60,000 nucleotides of DNA from Hydractinia symbiolongicarpus (lineage: Eukaryota; Cnidaria; Hydrozoa; Anthoathecata; Hydractiniidae), in NCBI RefSeq assembly GCF_029227915.1, contig NC_079887.1:10728001-10788000 (forward strand), written 5' to 3'. The notes under the pieces are model-generated. The model ran no database searches. It was not told the DNA's origin and worked only from the letters and a program-made list of their open reading frames with translations. Below, piece after piece: positions 1-9,715 of this stretch; positions within the stretch are counted from its first letter, which is position 1, and each line of letters opens with the position of its first letter. The position numbers and the translations under genes were made by a program.

Positions 1-2
1 GG

Positions 3-359
3 TTTGTTGAAAAGGCCCCCGAGGAGGCTATCGACAAAGTACATACCGGGTATGTACAGCGGGAACTCCAGGAGAAGGGAGAGAAGACTGCAAAAGCACT
101 GTTTACCCATGTTATCAGCTTGTATGCTAGCATGATCGGACATTTCGTGGATATCGACAGTGTTGACTAGTAACGTCGAGATATTGAGGAAAATCCCATT
201 ATTCGGGATAGCATGACAGACCTTGGGATCCTCGTATACTGCACTATTGAGAGGTGTTTAGCCCCGCTGCTTGTGGCAGGCCATACAGCCCGACATATGG
301 GAAAAAAGAAAGTGAACGTGGTGAAGGAGGCAGATACGGCGGAGGAGACGGTTCTATAA
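3..359 (+). pseudogene. Decayed ORF at left end of virus-like block
   Basis: One reading frame stays open across this stretch except for two adjacent in-frame stops (TAG 168-170, TAA 171-173) and ends in TAA at 357-359. The left end is cut by the window. The predicted product is charged, helical and has no motif I recognise. The frame ends six bases before the start codon of the next ORF, a spacing typical of compact viral or Polinton-type gene arrays. The base composition is richer in GC than the DNA beyond 4.4 kb. I infer that it belonged to the same inserted element as the ORFs that follow. Its function is unknown. Confidence 0.5.
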
Positions 360-365
360 ATAAAA

Positions 366-707
366 ATGAGTGAAGAAGAACAAAAACCAGAGGAGAGGAT
401 TATAACAACAAAACCACCGAAGAATGAGGGTCGTGTAGCAGCAGGCAAGAGACTTGCGGAATGGAACCGGCAGAACAAGGCAGACTTAAAGAAGAACGTA
501 GGCAAAGGTACCTCACAGGATGATAAGGAACCTGCGAAATGTTCCAGCAAGTCGATGGAAAATATATTCATCTGTGGAGTCGGAACAATAGCCGTGATTG
601 CTGCGGGGGTAGGTGTCTGGTATATGTTTGGAAAGGGTGGTGATGAACCCAACAAGGCTGCGGATAATCCGGAGCCTCAGCATGGTATAACCCAGCCGAT
701 CCTATAA
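366..707 (+). CDS. Small basic protein with C-terminal membrane segment, virus-like block
   Basis: This intact ORF encodes 113 residues. Residues 1-60 are hydrophilic, with an acidic start and then a basic stretch around RVAAGKRLAEWNR (residues 23-35). Residues 66-88 form one hydrophobic, glycine-rich segment that could span a membrane, and a short polar tail follows. A basic head with a single membrane span would suit a minor virion or membrane-associated protein of a small dsDNA virus, but that is inference and I do not assign a family. It sits six bases after the broken upstream ORF and 35 bases before the next one, in the same orientation. Confidence 0.5.
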   Translation: MSEEEQKPEERIITTKPPKNEGRVAAGKRLAEWNRQNKADLKKNVGKGTSQDDKEPAKCSSKSMENIFICGVGTIAVIAAGVGVWYMFGKGGDEPNKAADNPEPQHGITQPIL

Positions 708-742
708 TTATGATAATTGTGATAAAAAATGACACCTAATAA

Positions 743-991
743 ATGGCAACAAACAAACATGATGAAAACATGGGACCGAAGGAAACGATGATTATTGATG
801 CCCTGTGGGAATTTGTCAGGCTGGTATCCTATACTATTTTCATAGCTATGGGTGGAAAGAAGGCGTTGGGGGTTTCCAGGCCTGGGGCCAAGATGGATCT
901 TGAGGATGGTCTCAAACTTGCTGGCTATATGACGGCAGCGATGCTATTTGATGAATACGGGATAAAGCAAGGCTGGTACAAAAAGCACTGA
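743..991 (+). CDS. Small hydrophobic protein, virus-like block
   Basis: The ORF encodes 82 residues and is intact. Residues 19-38 are strongly hydrophobic (LWEFVRLVSYTIFIAMGG core), and residues 56-70 form a second, weaker hydrophobic helix with an alanine and methionine patch. The C terminus is basic (KQGWYKKH). There is no signal-peptide cleavage pattern, so a small membrane-associated protein is most likely. It lies between two other small ORFs on the same strand, in an array with intergenic gaps of tens of bases. Function is unknown; the context suggests a structural or accessory protein of the inserted element. Confidence 0.45.
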   Translation: MATNKHDENMGPKETMIIDALWEFVRLVSYTIFIAMGGKKALGVSRPGAKMDLEDGLKLAGYMTAAMLFDEYGIKQGWYKKH

Positions 992-1050
992 TATCTCAAA
1001 AGTAGACCGCCTAGTGAAATTGTTATTTGTCATATAGACAAATAGAAATA

Positions 1051-1254
1051 ATGGAAGAGGAAGCCAAACAGTGCCATAAATGTTCAAAAACCCTACCCCT
1101 GAATCAGTACAGAGCAAGGGGTAAAGGGCAGCTGAAAAAACCCTGCATTCCCTGCCTTGATCTTGAATTTCAAAGGGCAAAACCAAACGTCGTATCTACA
1201 GCCCTTATACGAGGTAATAATTATGCTGCAGGATCATATTCAGGCCCAATTTAA
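1051..1254 (+). CDS. Small C-x2-C / C-x2-C zinc-binding-like ORF
   Basis: Starting at the ATG at 1051, the ORF encodes 67 residues with CHKC at residues 8-11 and CIPC at 32-35, separated by a basic linker (YRARGKGQLKK). This is the spacing of a small treble-clef or ribbon-type zinc site. An earlier in-frame ATG at 1027 is possible, but the later one gives an ordinary acidic N terminus. The last ~20 residues overlap the next ORF in another frame and look unlike the rest, so the 3' end may be frameshifted. The region around 1431-1510 also encodes a similar RGNSRTKTCLACL stretch, which suggests duplication of this module. Confidence 0.35.
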   Translation: MEEEAKQCHKCSKTLPLNQYRARGKGQLKKPCIPCLDLEFQRAKPNVVSTALIRGNNYAAGSYSGPI

Positions 1255-1393
1255 TGAGGGGTATGCCTGGGAAAACTATGAGAGGCATGTCAATAATAAG
1301 CTACGATTCAGATACAACGAAACGTTTAACCGCCCAACGCTTGCCGAGGTCACTAATGCATTACGACGCGCAACGAATGCATTAACAAATTGA
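1223..1393 (+). CDS. Small hypothetical ORF, virus-like block
   Basis: The ORF encodes 56 residues from the ATG at 1223 and overlaps the end of the preceding zinc-site ORF in a different frame. The product is polar and rich in Asn, Arg and Tyr, with a tail of short helices. I recognise no family. The open frame begins further upstream, so the overlap may be the scar of a frameshift that split one gene. From 1394 to 1618 only fragments of open frame remain, with a possible short coding piece of the C-x2-C type. Confidence 0.25.
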   Translation: MLQDHIQAQFNEGYAWENYERHVNNKLRFRYNETFNRPTLAEVTNALRRATNALTN

Positions 1394-1618
1394 GGTCAAA
1401 TGTTGTAGGATCTTTAAGCAAATGTTAACGCTACACAAGTTTAAAATAAGGGGCAATAGTCGGACCAAGACGTGCTTGGCATGCCTGGCTAAAGCGAAGT
1501 AAAGGCAGGCGACTCCTAAAAATATGGACATCGAATACGTTGAAATACACCCCCTGCTATCGATCAGAAAAATCGGGGCGTTCAACGGGATAAAAACTAC
1601 CTCATCCTATATGACTTA

Positions 1619-1888
1619 ATGACATATAACATTATACCTCAATATATCGAACTTATTGGGGATAGCCCGGAGAAGGCAAGGCTCGCTGAGAGGTACCGCA
1701 ATGTATTAAAATGTCTGGAGGGCGAATTAGCATATACCCCACCACCCCTCGAATACAAGGCTCGAGGGACCAAACTCTGCCATTCCTGTCGAGGGTCCTT
1801 GAAAAACAGGCATGGAGGTGTGTTAATATGTACGGGCTGTGCAGCCATGTACCCCAGGATATATGATCGAAAGTGGAGCAATTATTGA
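1619..1888 (+). CDS. Zinc-ribbon protein, virus-like block
   Basis: The ORF encodes 89 residues and is intact. The N-terminal ~45 residues are helical. A ribbon follows with CHSC at residues 54-57 and CTGC at 71-74, separated by 13 residues including HGG, the standard layout of a small zinc ribbon seen in many viral transcription factors and archaeal-type regulators. The exact family cannot be named from sight. The gene ends only a few bases before the remains of the packaging ATPase frame, consistent with a tight viral gene array. A role in transcription or DNA binding is inference. Confidence 0.45.
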   Translation: MTYNIIPQYIELIGDSPEKARLAERYRNVLKCLEGELAYTPPPLEYKARGTKLCHSCRGSLKNRHGGVLICTGCAAMYPRIYDRKWSNY

Positions 1889-1893
1889 AATAA

Positions 1894-2490
1894 GGTGGAT
1901 ATTGTGGGTGACCCTCATACGCCAATATTTACAGGTCCGACGTCTTGCAGTAAGACGCAACGTGCTTTTGACCTGCTTGAGCATGAGTAGAGGGGACACT
2001 ATCACAATATAGTGATACTTTGCCCTACCCTACGGTGGAATAGTACCTATTTAGAGAGGGCATTGCTATGGCGTGACGACTACGTGTTCCTTACAGATCC
2101 CAAGGACCAACTTTTCGATTGGATCCAAAAAGTGTGTCCAAATTGCTGGCGGGTAGGAACACGTTGTTTGTGATTGATGACATAATATCAGACGAAAAGC
2201 TCCATAGAAAAAGGCAGCCCTTGCTTGAGCTGGCTATTTCGGAAAGACATCGCAAGCATAGCCTGTGGCTCTTAGTGCAGTCATATACTGCTCTCCCAAA
2301 AAAATCGAGGAGACAAAAGAAGCAGTTGTTTGCCTGGTACCCTCATGAGAAGAGTGACATGAAGCTCCTGGACGGGGACACGAATCTGATTACGGACTGG
2401 GATGATATTAGGGTCAAATTGAAAAAATCTGAATATACATATCTTTTCGTAAGGCTTGAGCACACTAGGAGTTGGAAAATTTTGCATTGA
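1894..2490 (+). pseudogene. Broken A32-like (FtsK/HerA-type) DNA-packaging ATPase
   Basis: The remnant carries the ordered landmarks of the viral genome-packaging ATPases found in large DNA viruses, Polintons and related elements. A P-loop lies at 1934-1957 (G-P-T-S-C-S-K-T, with the usual glycine before Lys-Thr replaced by serine). A Walker B strand lies at about 2161-2184 (LFVIDDI), and a sensor-like strand follows with Gln (LLVQSY) near 2270. It is interrupted by an in-frame TAG at 1988-1990 and by a frameshift between there and about 2145, after which a 123-residue frame runs to a stop at 2490. A packaging ATPase is the hallmark that makes this block viral rather than a gene of the host. 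Loss of the P-loop glycine fits an inactive relic. Confidence 0.65.
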
Positions 2491-2646
2491 GCACAATTTA
2501 TGTTTGTCCTAAGGACAAGTATAAGTATGGTAGCTCCGTTGGCGAAATTAGGGTCTGATATTGTTATATACTCCACGTTGATATCATTAATATCCGTAAA
2601 GGTAGAAGCAAAATTGTAGAATAGTTTTGGGTTGACAAGCTCGTTT

Positions 2647-2853
2647 TCAAATCGTAGCATCTTCTTTATTGTATACGAATGATTGCAGAAAATTACATGT
2701 CATTGTGCACGCACAGCTGCCACCGTTATACGTGATATATTCGTGATAGCAGTACCAGCAATGCATCTTATTCCTTACAACGAACCTCCGACCACAGCTA
2801 CATTTGTCGGATGCATCGAGTACCCTTTCACAGTCGTCACAATGCTCATTCAT
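2647..2853 (-). CDS. Small cysteine-rich ORF, virus-like block
   Basis: This minus-strand ORF encodes 68 residues with nine cysteines: C5-x2-C8, C18/C20, C32-x2-C35 and C47/C49/C53, plus histidines nearby. The pattern suggests one or two small zinc sites (RING- or ribbon-like), without a canonical RING spacing. It lies between the plus-strand ATPase remnant and the minus-strand repeat gene, so it may share orientation with the latter. The stretch 2491-2646 and the ~270 bases from 2854 to 3127 hold no further frame I can support. Confidence 0.35.
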   Translation of the reverse strand: MNEHCDDCERVLDASDKCSCGRRFVVRNKMHCWYCYHEYITYNGGSCACTMTCNFLQSFVYNKEDATI

Positions 2854-3127
2854 TTATTAGGATGTCAATGCGGGCCTTCAAATCCCTAATTCTCCGTTCA
2901 TTAGACCCCTCCTTCTCCTTTTGTAAGCATTCTAGGGTTACAAGTGGTAGGGATATATCGATGGAGGTAAGGAAGGTCATGAAAATCATACTTTCCAAGC
3001 TATATTGACTGTTGATACACATTTATTATATCTTGCAACATGATTGTAGGATAACGTTTCAAATCAAGGCCAGGAATTCCTTTTGTGTCACATCGCCCCC
3101 AAATCTTTTGAGGTCGCATATGCCCCG

Positions 3128-4293
3128 TTACACATATTTGAGCAAAAGGGGATCTTTTTCAACAGCCTTATTGCACATGTCCTGTGTCTTGAATGTATCC
3201 GATATATATTTGAGTATGCGTGGACTTTTTTGAACGGCCTCATTACACATTTCCTGCGTTTTGAACCTATCAGGTACAAGCATTAGCAACCAGTGATCTT
3301 TCTCAACAACTTTATTACACATTTCCCGCGTCTTGAGTCGGTACGGTACATACTTCAGCAGCCATGGCTCCTTTTCAACAGCCTCATTGCACATGTCTTG
3401 CGTCTTGAAACTCATCTTTATTAGTAGTATTATCTTGCAACAATTGCTGTAAGATAAAGTTTCAGGAATACCATACAACTTTTTGAGACTTGTATTCTCA
3501 ACCCCCAAAAAGCACCAATCGATGACCCTATCCGGATGCAAGGCTACCGGAAGAAGATCCTCCTTAATCCCGGCCTTTCCCATCCTCCTGTAATAATAGG
3601 CCTCGAGTAGTTTGGGCTCCTCCTCAACAACCATATCTCATATATCCAGGGTGATAGACCAGTCAGACACATACCTGAGCATCCATGACTTCTTTGCAAC
3701 AACCTTATTACACATGCCTTGTGTCATGAGCCGATCTGGCACCCAGTAAAACATTTCAAAATCCTCTTCAACAGCCATGTTACACATATCCTGCGTCTTT
3801 ATATGATCGGGGAAATATCTGATCAGCCAGAAATCCCCTTCAAAATACTTATTGCACATATCCTGCGTCTTGAATTGATCAGGAACATATTCAAATATAT
3901 CAGGATTATTTTCAACGGCCCCATTGCACATGCCTTGTGTCATGAGCCGATCTGGCACGTGCCGGATCAGCCAGACATGCTCCCTGACGGCCTTACCGCA
4001 CATGTCTTCAACCGATCCGGTACAAACCCGAGCATCCAGGAATCCCTTTTAACGGCCCTAATACACATGTCCTGCGTTTCGAGTCCGTCGGGGACAAATT
4101 CGAGTATATAGTGATTATTTTCAACGGTACCGATCCAATTTTTATGGTTTACGATATCGTCTTCCTCTAATAAGTCAATCAGTTCAGCTTCACGTAGTCT
4201 ATAATACCCCTTAAGTCCACGATCTTTTGCAATATCACGTAATTGTTTAACCGTTTTTGATTCCATTCTCTTTATTATATATAATTTTTGCAT
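3128..4293 (-). pseudogene. Broken DUF4116-type repeat protein with N-terminal SAP/Rho-N-like helix pair
   Basis: The minus strand encodes about twelve copies of a ~24-residue repeat whose core reads roughly MCNKAVEKDPWLLKYVPD, the look of the DUF4116 family common in giant viruses and some protists. The N-terminal ~35 residues (from the ATG at 4293 or 4266) resemble a SAP or Rho-N-type helix pair (RGLKGYYRLREAELIDLL). A different ~60-residue segment containing HPDRVIDWC interrupts the repeats around 3470-3620. The reading frame is broken by a small indel near 4000 and by an in-frame TGA at 3638-3640; otherwise it stays open to 3128. It runs opposite to the other ORFs and appears to be the last gene of the element. 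The molecular role of DUF4116 is unknown. Confidence 0.6.
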
Positions 4294-4397
4294 TGTCGGA
4301 AGATTTCATCTTTCTCAAAACCAAGGGAATTTCCCCTGAGATGTGCGCATTGATTTTTAGGGAATTGTGCTAGAAAATATTGGACCTCTTATTCTAC

Positions 4398-4417
4398 TTC
4401 AGATGACGTCATCTGAA
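4398..4417. repeat. 20 bp perfect palindrome centred on TGACGTCA
   Basis: The palindrome TTCAGATGACGTCATCTGAA lies about 100 bases outside the last viral-type ORF. Flanking bases (GACCT.CTTATTC / GAATAATAGGTC) extend it imperfectly to a ~44-base hairpin. It contains a full CRE/ATF-type octamer. It may mark the edge of the inserted block or be a small foldback repeat. No gene is seen between 4294 and 4627. Confidence 0.6.
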
Positions 4418-4627
4418 TAATAGGTCTTATGTAGATTAATATGGAATGGTATCGGATGGTGCTGGATTAATAGGCAAATGTTGTGACTTGCTGAGGGTTC
4501 CTGTGGGTTGCCGTGATGTCACTTGTTGTACGTGCATGCGATTGTGCCAAAAGGAACATTTCTCTATCTCTTGTTGTATGATAAATTCGTCGTTGCCAAG
4601 ATGCACCAAAAGCAGGGGAAAAAATTG

Positions 4628-5722
4628 ATTTTTCTTCATATGGTATAGAAATGTCACAAGTTTTTTTCGCGCACAAACAGACATTACGGCTATTAATAAA
4701 AAGACGTTACTGATGAAACATACATGAATTTCCAGGGGCAATTATAACAAGTTGGAAGATCCGTTTTCCAAAGTGTGGGAATAAGTATTATTTAAGTACA
4801 ATTCCAACCAGGAAAATTTATTTATAAGACAGTTATTGTGTTATCCAAAATAAGTCAACACGTGCCGCGTTACGCATGGAAAAAATTATGCATGTTAGTA
4901 ATTTAAAGAACGTTATAGGTGTATCCATACTGTCATGACTGTGAGTTGGTCACAAAACAATGAACGACTTATCTTTACATTTTCTATAGTTTCTATATGA
5001 AGCTGCTAGGCAATTTAGTTCTTTATTAAATGTTTACATAAAAAAACAAGATATGTTGTGTTAACACGAAGTTTTCACATTTTCACTACACAGAAGGCAA
5101 AATAAGATTCTGTGACGCTGTCATTGTTTTTTTCTTATGTATGTTACGGAGATTGTGGTAAATATGCTTATTAACCAGTTATTATGCAAAATAAACTTAA
5201 CCCTAACCCTTATACATAGTACCTGGCTAATATGCATACTTAACAAATAGTCATATATCCCGTATTATATGCGCGGACGCAGTGCCAATCACTTCGCTTG
5301 GGATAGATTTTGATTACATAAACAATCAAAAATTGTACTGAAAATTGACTTCTGTTTATTTATTTACCAACGAAATGTCCTTAGTTAAAAAACACATAGT
5401 AAGCTTTGTTTTAGGTTTTCAAGGTCATTTTATAACTGAAATATACTTGTTAAACTCAAAATTATTTCAATTTGTGTTTTGAAAAAATATTACAAGAATA
5501 TTTCGTAACGTGCTAGAAGATCCGGATTCTTGTAATTCCATCAAAAAACATACGATTATAATCAACAAACAACGGTTTGGCAACAACTTTTTAATTCATG
5601 TGTTTGGCTTTCTGTACAAAATCATATTGGCACAGACCAGAAGTTCCGTTTTTTTTTCGTTTTCAGACAAACAAAATGAAACTGGTCGGCAATTTTCTAA
5701 GGATATTCCCTTTTTTACGTTT
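4628..5722 (+). repeat. Left arm (L) of ~1.1 kb inverted repeat
   Basis: This segment reappears in reverse complement at 9716-10945 with small indels. Matching landmarks include the outer GGGGCAATTATAACAAG, the middle TTAACCCTAACCCTTATACATAGTACC and the inner AGATCCGGATTCTTGTAATTCCATC. A related forward copy (M) lies at 7925-8660. The ORF that can be read at 5510-5773 is not conserved and is rejected. The arms enclose copy A of the His-rich peptide gene. Confidence 0.75.
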
Positions 5723-6091
5723 TTAGCAGCTAGTTATACAAACTACATGGAAATACCGTACATGTTTAAATGATATAATTTTCAACATTTCACACTCCTT
5801 TTAGTAATACACTGCCAAAGTTTAGGGTAAATAAACTAAACAGTGGACTTAGCTTAAGTAGTTAAATACTTGTTTGCTTTATAAACAACTGACAAATTTT
5901 AAGTTGCTTTTTACCTCGCTATAATTATATCAAATATCAAAAGAAGGATAATATTGGGGTGAAAAGAGGCAATATTCAATGCATTAATATTATTGATATT
6001 TTTGATTTCTACAAAAGTGTGTCAATTAAAAAAATATAAAAGAAGTTAAAGAAGAAATTATCTTCTTAATTGGCAGCGACCAAGATCAACA

Positions 6092-7608
6092 CTAACGTCC
6101 GTGATGATGATGATGACGATGATGATGACGATGACGATGATGATGATGATGATGTTTATGCCACCACCATGGATCTATAAGATTTAATCAAAATAATTAT
6201 TTTTGAAAAAAACAAATACAAGTTTTTGAGTTCTGATTCCGAAGTACCCCTAATAACTGTAGCACTTAAACATTTGCTTACATACCTTGTTTCTTCTTTG
6301 CCAGTGCATCCTTTTTATATTCCATCACGTCGTATTCTAAAAATAAAAGAGTTTTGTAATATGATATCGAAAATAAACAGGATCTGATCGCTTATCGTTT
6401 ATGGATTTGCATCTTGTCAGTTACGATATAAAAAATAAAATAGTCTTCCCCTTTATGAGACTTCTCCTCTGCCATAGCTATAGATTGCCTTTAAAACAAC
6501 TTACAGATGGTTGGTAATGTTTTACAGGAATTTCCAATCCCGTTTGATAATTTAATGAATTTTTAAAAATAATAATAAAAAATTAGGAAGAGATTTTTAT
6601 ATACGATATCTGTTATGCTTAAAAATATTAGACAAGTTATTACCTTCTTCGTCATCAGGTTCGTCTTCGTTCTCCAGGTTTATCTCATCAACGTCTGTTT
6701 AATAAATAATAAACATCTTTTCAACGCAGTACATTTTAGTACGTTCTCCAGGTAAGCTTTCTAATAGATTTATATTTCACTCGTGTTTATGACGATACTA
6801 AACCGGCGAACGTATGTGACTAAAACATTAACTAAAGACGCTATGCAGATATTTTCATGGAAAAAGAACGATGCTGTCAAAGGGGAAGTTTGTCGCACTC
6901 ACCATAATCCTCATTTTCATCTTCTTTTTGCTCACGAGGCTTTGCTTCTATAATATTTAAAACATGGTCAAGAATTAATAAAAATCAGTTAGTTGAACGT
7001 TGTAAATTAATCTGAAGGCGATGCTAAAACTGTTCGATACTATTCGAAGTCAACATCATAAAAACTGACAAAAATTTAAAACGCTAGAGCAGAAAGTTGT
7101 TCAACATCGTTTTTAGATTATCATAAGTAACTGAATGTTGTTACTCATGTCCAGGATATATCCATGAAAGAAATTTGTATTATTAATTCTGTTATCATAT
7201 CCTATCGCATATAATAGACTTTAGAAACAAGTTCATGCAAGGTACCAAACTTGACTATTGCTTAATACAGAAAAAAAACACAAGATGGTATGTGAAATAA
7301 AACTGCAAAGGAGCAAAAGTTCTGTAATATAGCTAAGTATATTGCTGTTGTTTACCAAAAGGTATTTGTCTAAGTGATAAAATTTAACAAGATTTATAAA
7401 ATATGCACAGATGCATTTTAGGTTCTCCTAATGAGACATAAATTTACTCTCTTTATTAAAATTTATGATATAGGCTAATGATAAGGAATCCATTGTATTT
7501 ATATTCTGACGAAAGAAAATATCATTATAAAGTTACTGATAGAACATTTATGTGTACCTGCTGCAACCGCCAATACAAACAAAAACAAACAAACCAACTT
7601 GAATCCAT
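6092..7608 (-). pseudogene. His/Trp-rich amidated-peptide precursor gene, copy A (frameshift in signal peptide)
   Basis: Five exons are inferred from GT/AG sites and comparison with copies B and C: complement 7558-7608, 6903-6947, 6644-6694, 6286-6336 and 6092-6174. Exons 2-4 encode an acidic propiece and a KKKQ cleavage site. Exon 5 encodes DPWWWHK followed by a His/Arg tract (H6-R-H-R-H3-R-H5) and ends Gly-Arg-stop. All splice sites, the TATA/initiator promoter and the frames of exons 2-5 are preserved. Exon 1, however, lacks one T relative to B and C just after the ATG codon and Asp codon, so the hydrophobic leader is out of frame with the rest and no alternative in-frame ATG is visible in the exon. 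It is either a recent pseudogene or a sequencing or assembly indel. The exonic parts are far better conserved against B/C than the introns. Confidence 0.6.
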
Positions 7609-7707
7609 CTGGAGTATGTTTCCTTAAACAGTGTGTGAAACGCAATTTGAGAATTAACACTATTTGTTATCTTGCTGTACACAACTGCTGCTAGTGCTTG
7701 AAGCAAG

Positions 7708-7741
7708 ACTGAGTATATCAGGTAGGGCCTCATTATTTATA
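7708..7741 (-). promoter_or_regulatory. Core promoter of peptide gene copy A (TATA box + initiator)
   Basis: On the minus strand TATAAATA occupies 7741-7734 and an initiator-like TCAGT lies at 7712-7708, putting the presumed start at about 7710, ~31 bases downstream of the first T of the TATA box. That leaves a 5' leader of ~100 bases before the exon 1 ATG at 7608. The same pair is conserved in copies B and C. This placement argues against the upstream ATG at 7733, which would lie before the transcription start. Confidence 0.5.
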
Positions 7742-7924
7742 GAGAAATCTGTTTACGTAATACTTAAAGATGAAATCTAAGTTGTTAGATGTTATAATGA
7801 AGTATAATGGAATATAAAGAGCAATCCATTTTATCCTTTGCAGGTACTAATCCATTTTGCATAGTTATTTTTATTATTCTAGGTTTTTTTGTACCTTTTT
7901 ATGTTTTTCCGCTTTCTGTGAAAC

Positions 7925-8660
7925 AAAGTTTGTAACAAACTGGAAGATCCGCTTTACAGAGTGTAGTATTATAGTAGTATTTTACAAGTATAATTCCAAC
8001 AATGAAAGTACATTTCTAAGACAGTTGCTGTGTTGCCCCAAATATGTCAAGAAGTACAGTACTGTGCAAGGAAACCCTTATACAGTCCCAAACGTGTTAT
8101 ATGTATCCATATTATCGTGACTTTAAACTGGCCCCAAAATGATAGGTGACTTACCTTTAAATTTTCCAAGGAATATGACTAGTTCATATATGAAACTGTT
8201 AGGGTGTCTTGTCCCTTATTAACCGTTCACATCACAAAACAGAGCGCAGTTAATGTTGTGTTATCCACTCTTAACGAAGTTTTGCTACACAGGAGGCGAA
8301 AATAGAATCTGTGACGTCGTTATTATTTTTATATATATGTTACGCAGATTGTGATAAATTCTGTAGTTATGAATATCAAACAGTTTTTATACGAAATAAC
8401 AATAACCCTAACCCTTATACATAATGCCCAATGAATATGCGTAATTTGTAATTGATCATTTATTCTGTAACATACTCACGGACGCAATCATTTCTCTCGA
8501 CATGTATTCTGTTCTGATTACATAACATATTAATACATTTTTTGAAAGTTCAAGTGTGTTTATTTATTTACCTGGGAAATGTCAAATATAAAAGTTGCAA
8601 AATGTCGTTAATTAGAAAACGCATGGTGAACCTCCTTTATTTGTCATAGTCATTTCATTT
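7925..8660 (+). repeat. Third arm copy (M), forward orientation
   Basis: The segment is a diverged forward copy of arm L (4740-5430). Shared landmarks are ACAAACTGGAAGATCCGCTTT, TATAATTCCAAC, CAGTTGCTGTGTTGCCC and AATAACCCTAACCCTTATACATAA. It lies directly upstream of peptide gene copy A on the other side from arm L. Corresponding sequence is found upstream of copies B (20940-21190) and C (30680-30935), where an inverted-repeat element has inserted into it. The ~1 kb that follows (8661-9715) holds no gene; it matches 23990-24900 in unit B. Confidence 0.65.
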
Positions 8661-9715
8661 CAGTTCTTCTTTTTGTTTTACTTTCATTTCAGTTCAGAGT
8701 TACACTATTAGAACATTTTGTTGCATTCTACGAATATCTATAACAATTTAGTCGGCTGGGAAATCTAGATTATTAAATGGTGGAGAAGGATGAGTCAATT
8801 AGATAAATCTTCACAACAACTTTCTTCTTTGCTTAATTTTGTTCCTAGTGGAAAACAGTTGACGAGAAAGTACCTTGTCCCGTAACATAGAGAATACTTT
8901 CATTTTATATATTTCAGACCTCATTTCATCGAAGCCCACTAGATGTAGGGTGTTATTTCAAGCTTTCGTAGGCTATTTTCAAAAACTGTGTCTTCTTACA
9001 ATGTTTTCAACTTAAGTTTGTCGACAGTTTTAGCTGGAATGGCGAAATAAATGCCTGCCTGTAATAACTGATTATATGTAAGTTGAGGTTAAACAAAATC
9101 GTTCTCTCTTAAAAGGCGCCTCAACTAGAATCTGTACCCAGAACTTTAATCTGTTGTCCTTCATGTTGATTAAAAAGAGGGAACACCTTAGTATATAGGT
9201 TAATAGGTTTTCATACTTCCCCATTGTGCAATTTCATCTTTGCACTACGATGTTACATAGCTACACAATACATATTTGCATTGTTTTTTGTTTACATGTC
9301 TGTTTATGCTGTTTTTGAATTTTTGTTATTTCTAATACTGTCTTTAATCTGCCTTTTTAAAAGACAGAATAAAGAGTTTACATAGATTAACTAGTTTTTA
9401 GGATCTTCTAACTTATTTATTCATGACTTTATTTATTTCCATTGTAAGTAAAATTGTTTAAAAGCTGCAATATATTCGATAATGTTTTTTCTTGCACTAT
9501 ATGTTACGAAACAAGGTAGTTCCTCATCAGGTGCTATCCACTTGAATATCCAACGTTAAGCAAACAAGAAACGCATTATTGTGAACAGGTATCTGATTGA
9601 CTCATCCTTTTTAACCATTCAACAATTTAGATTATGCAGCTGAATAAATGGTTATCAATACTCGCCAAATACAATAAAATGTTCTGATATTGCAATTTCA
9701 AACTGAAATGTGAGT

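Noticed and set aside
167-655. Minus-strand ORF of 162 codons
   Set aside because: It overlaps the better supported plus-strand ORFs in the antisense frame and has low-complexity Ser/Phe composition.
3719-4111. Plus-strand ORF of 130 codons
   Set aside because: It is the antisense shadow of the DUF4116-type repeats.
6110-6160. GAT/ATC microsatellite as plain simple repeat
   Set aside because: Read on the minus strand it is an in-frame His/Arg tract behind a splice acceptor and before Gly-Arg-stop, conserved in place in three copies.
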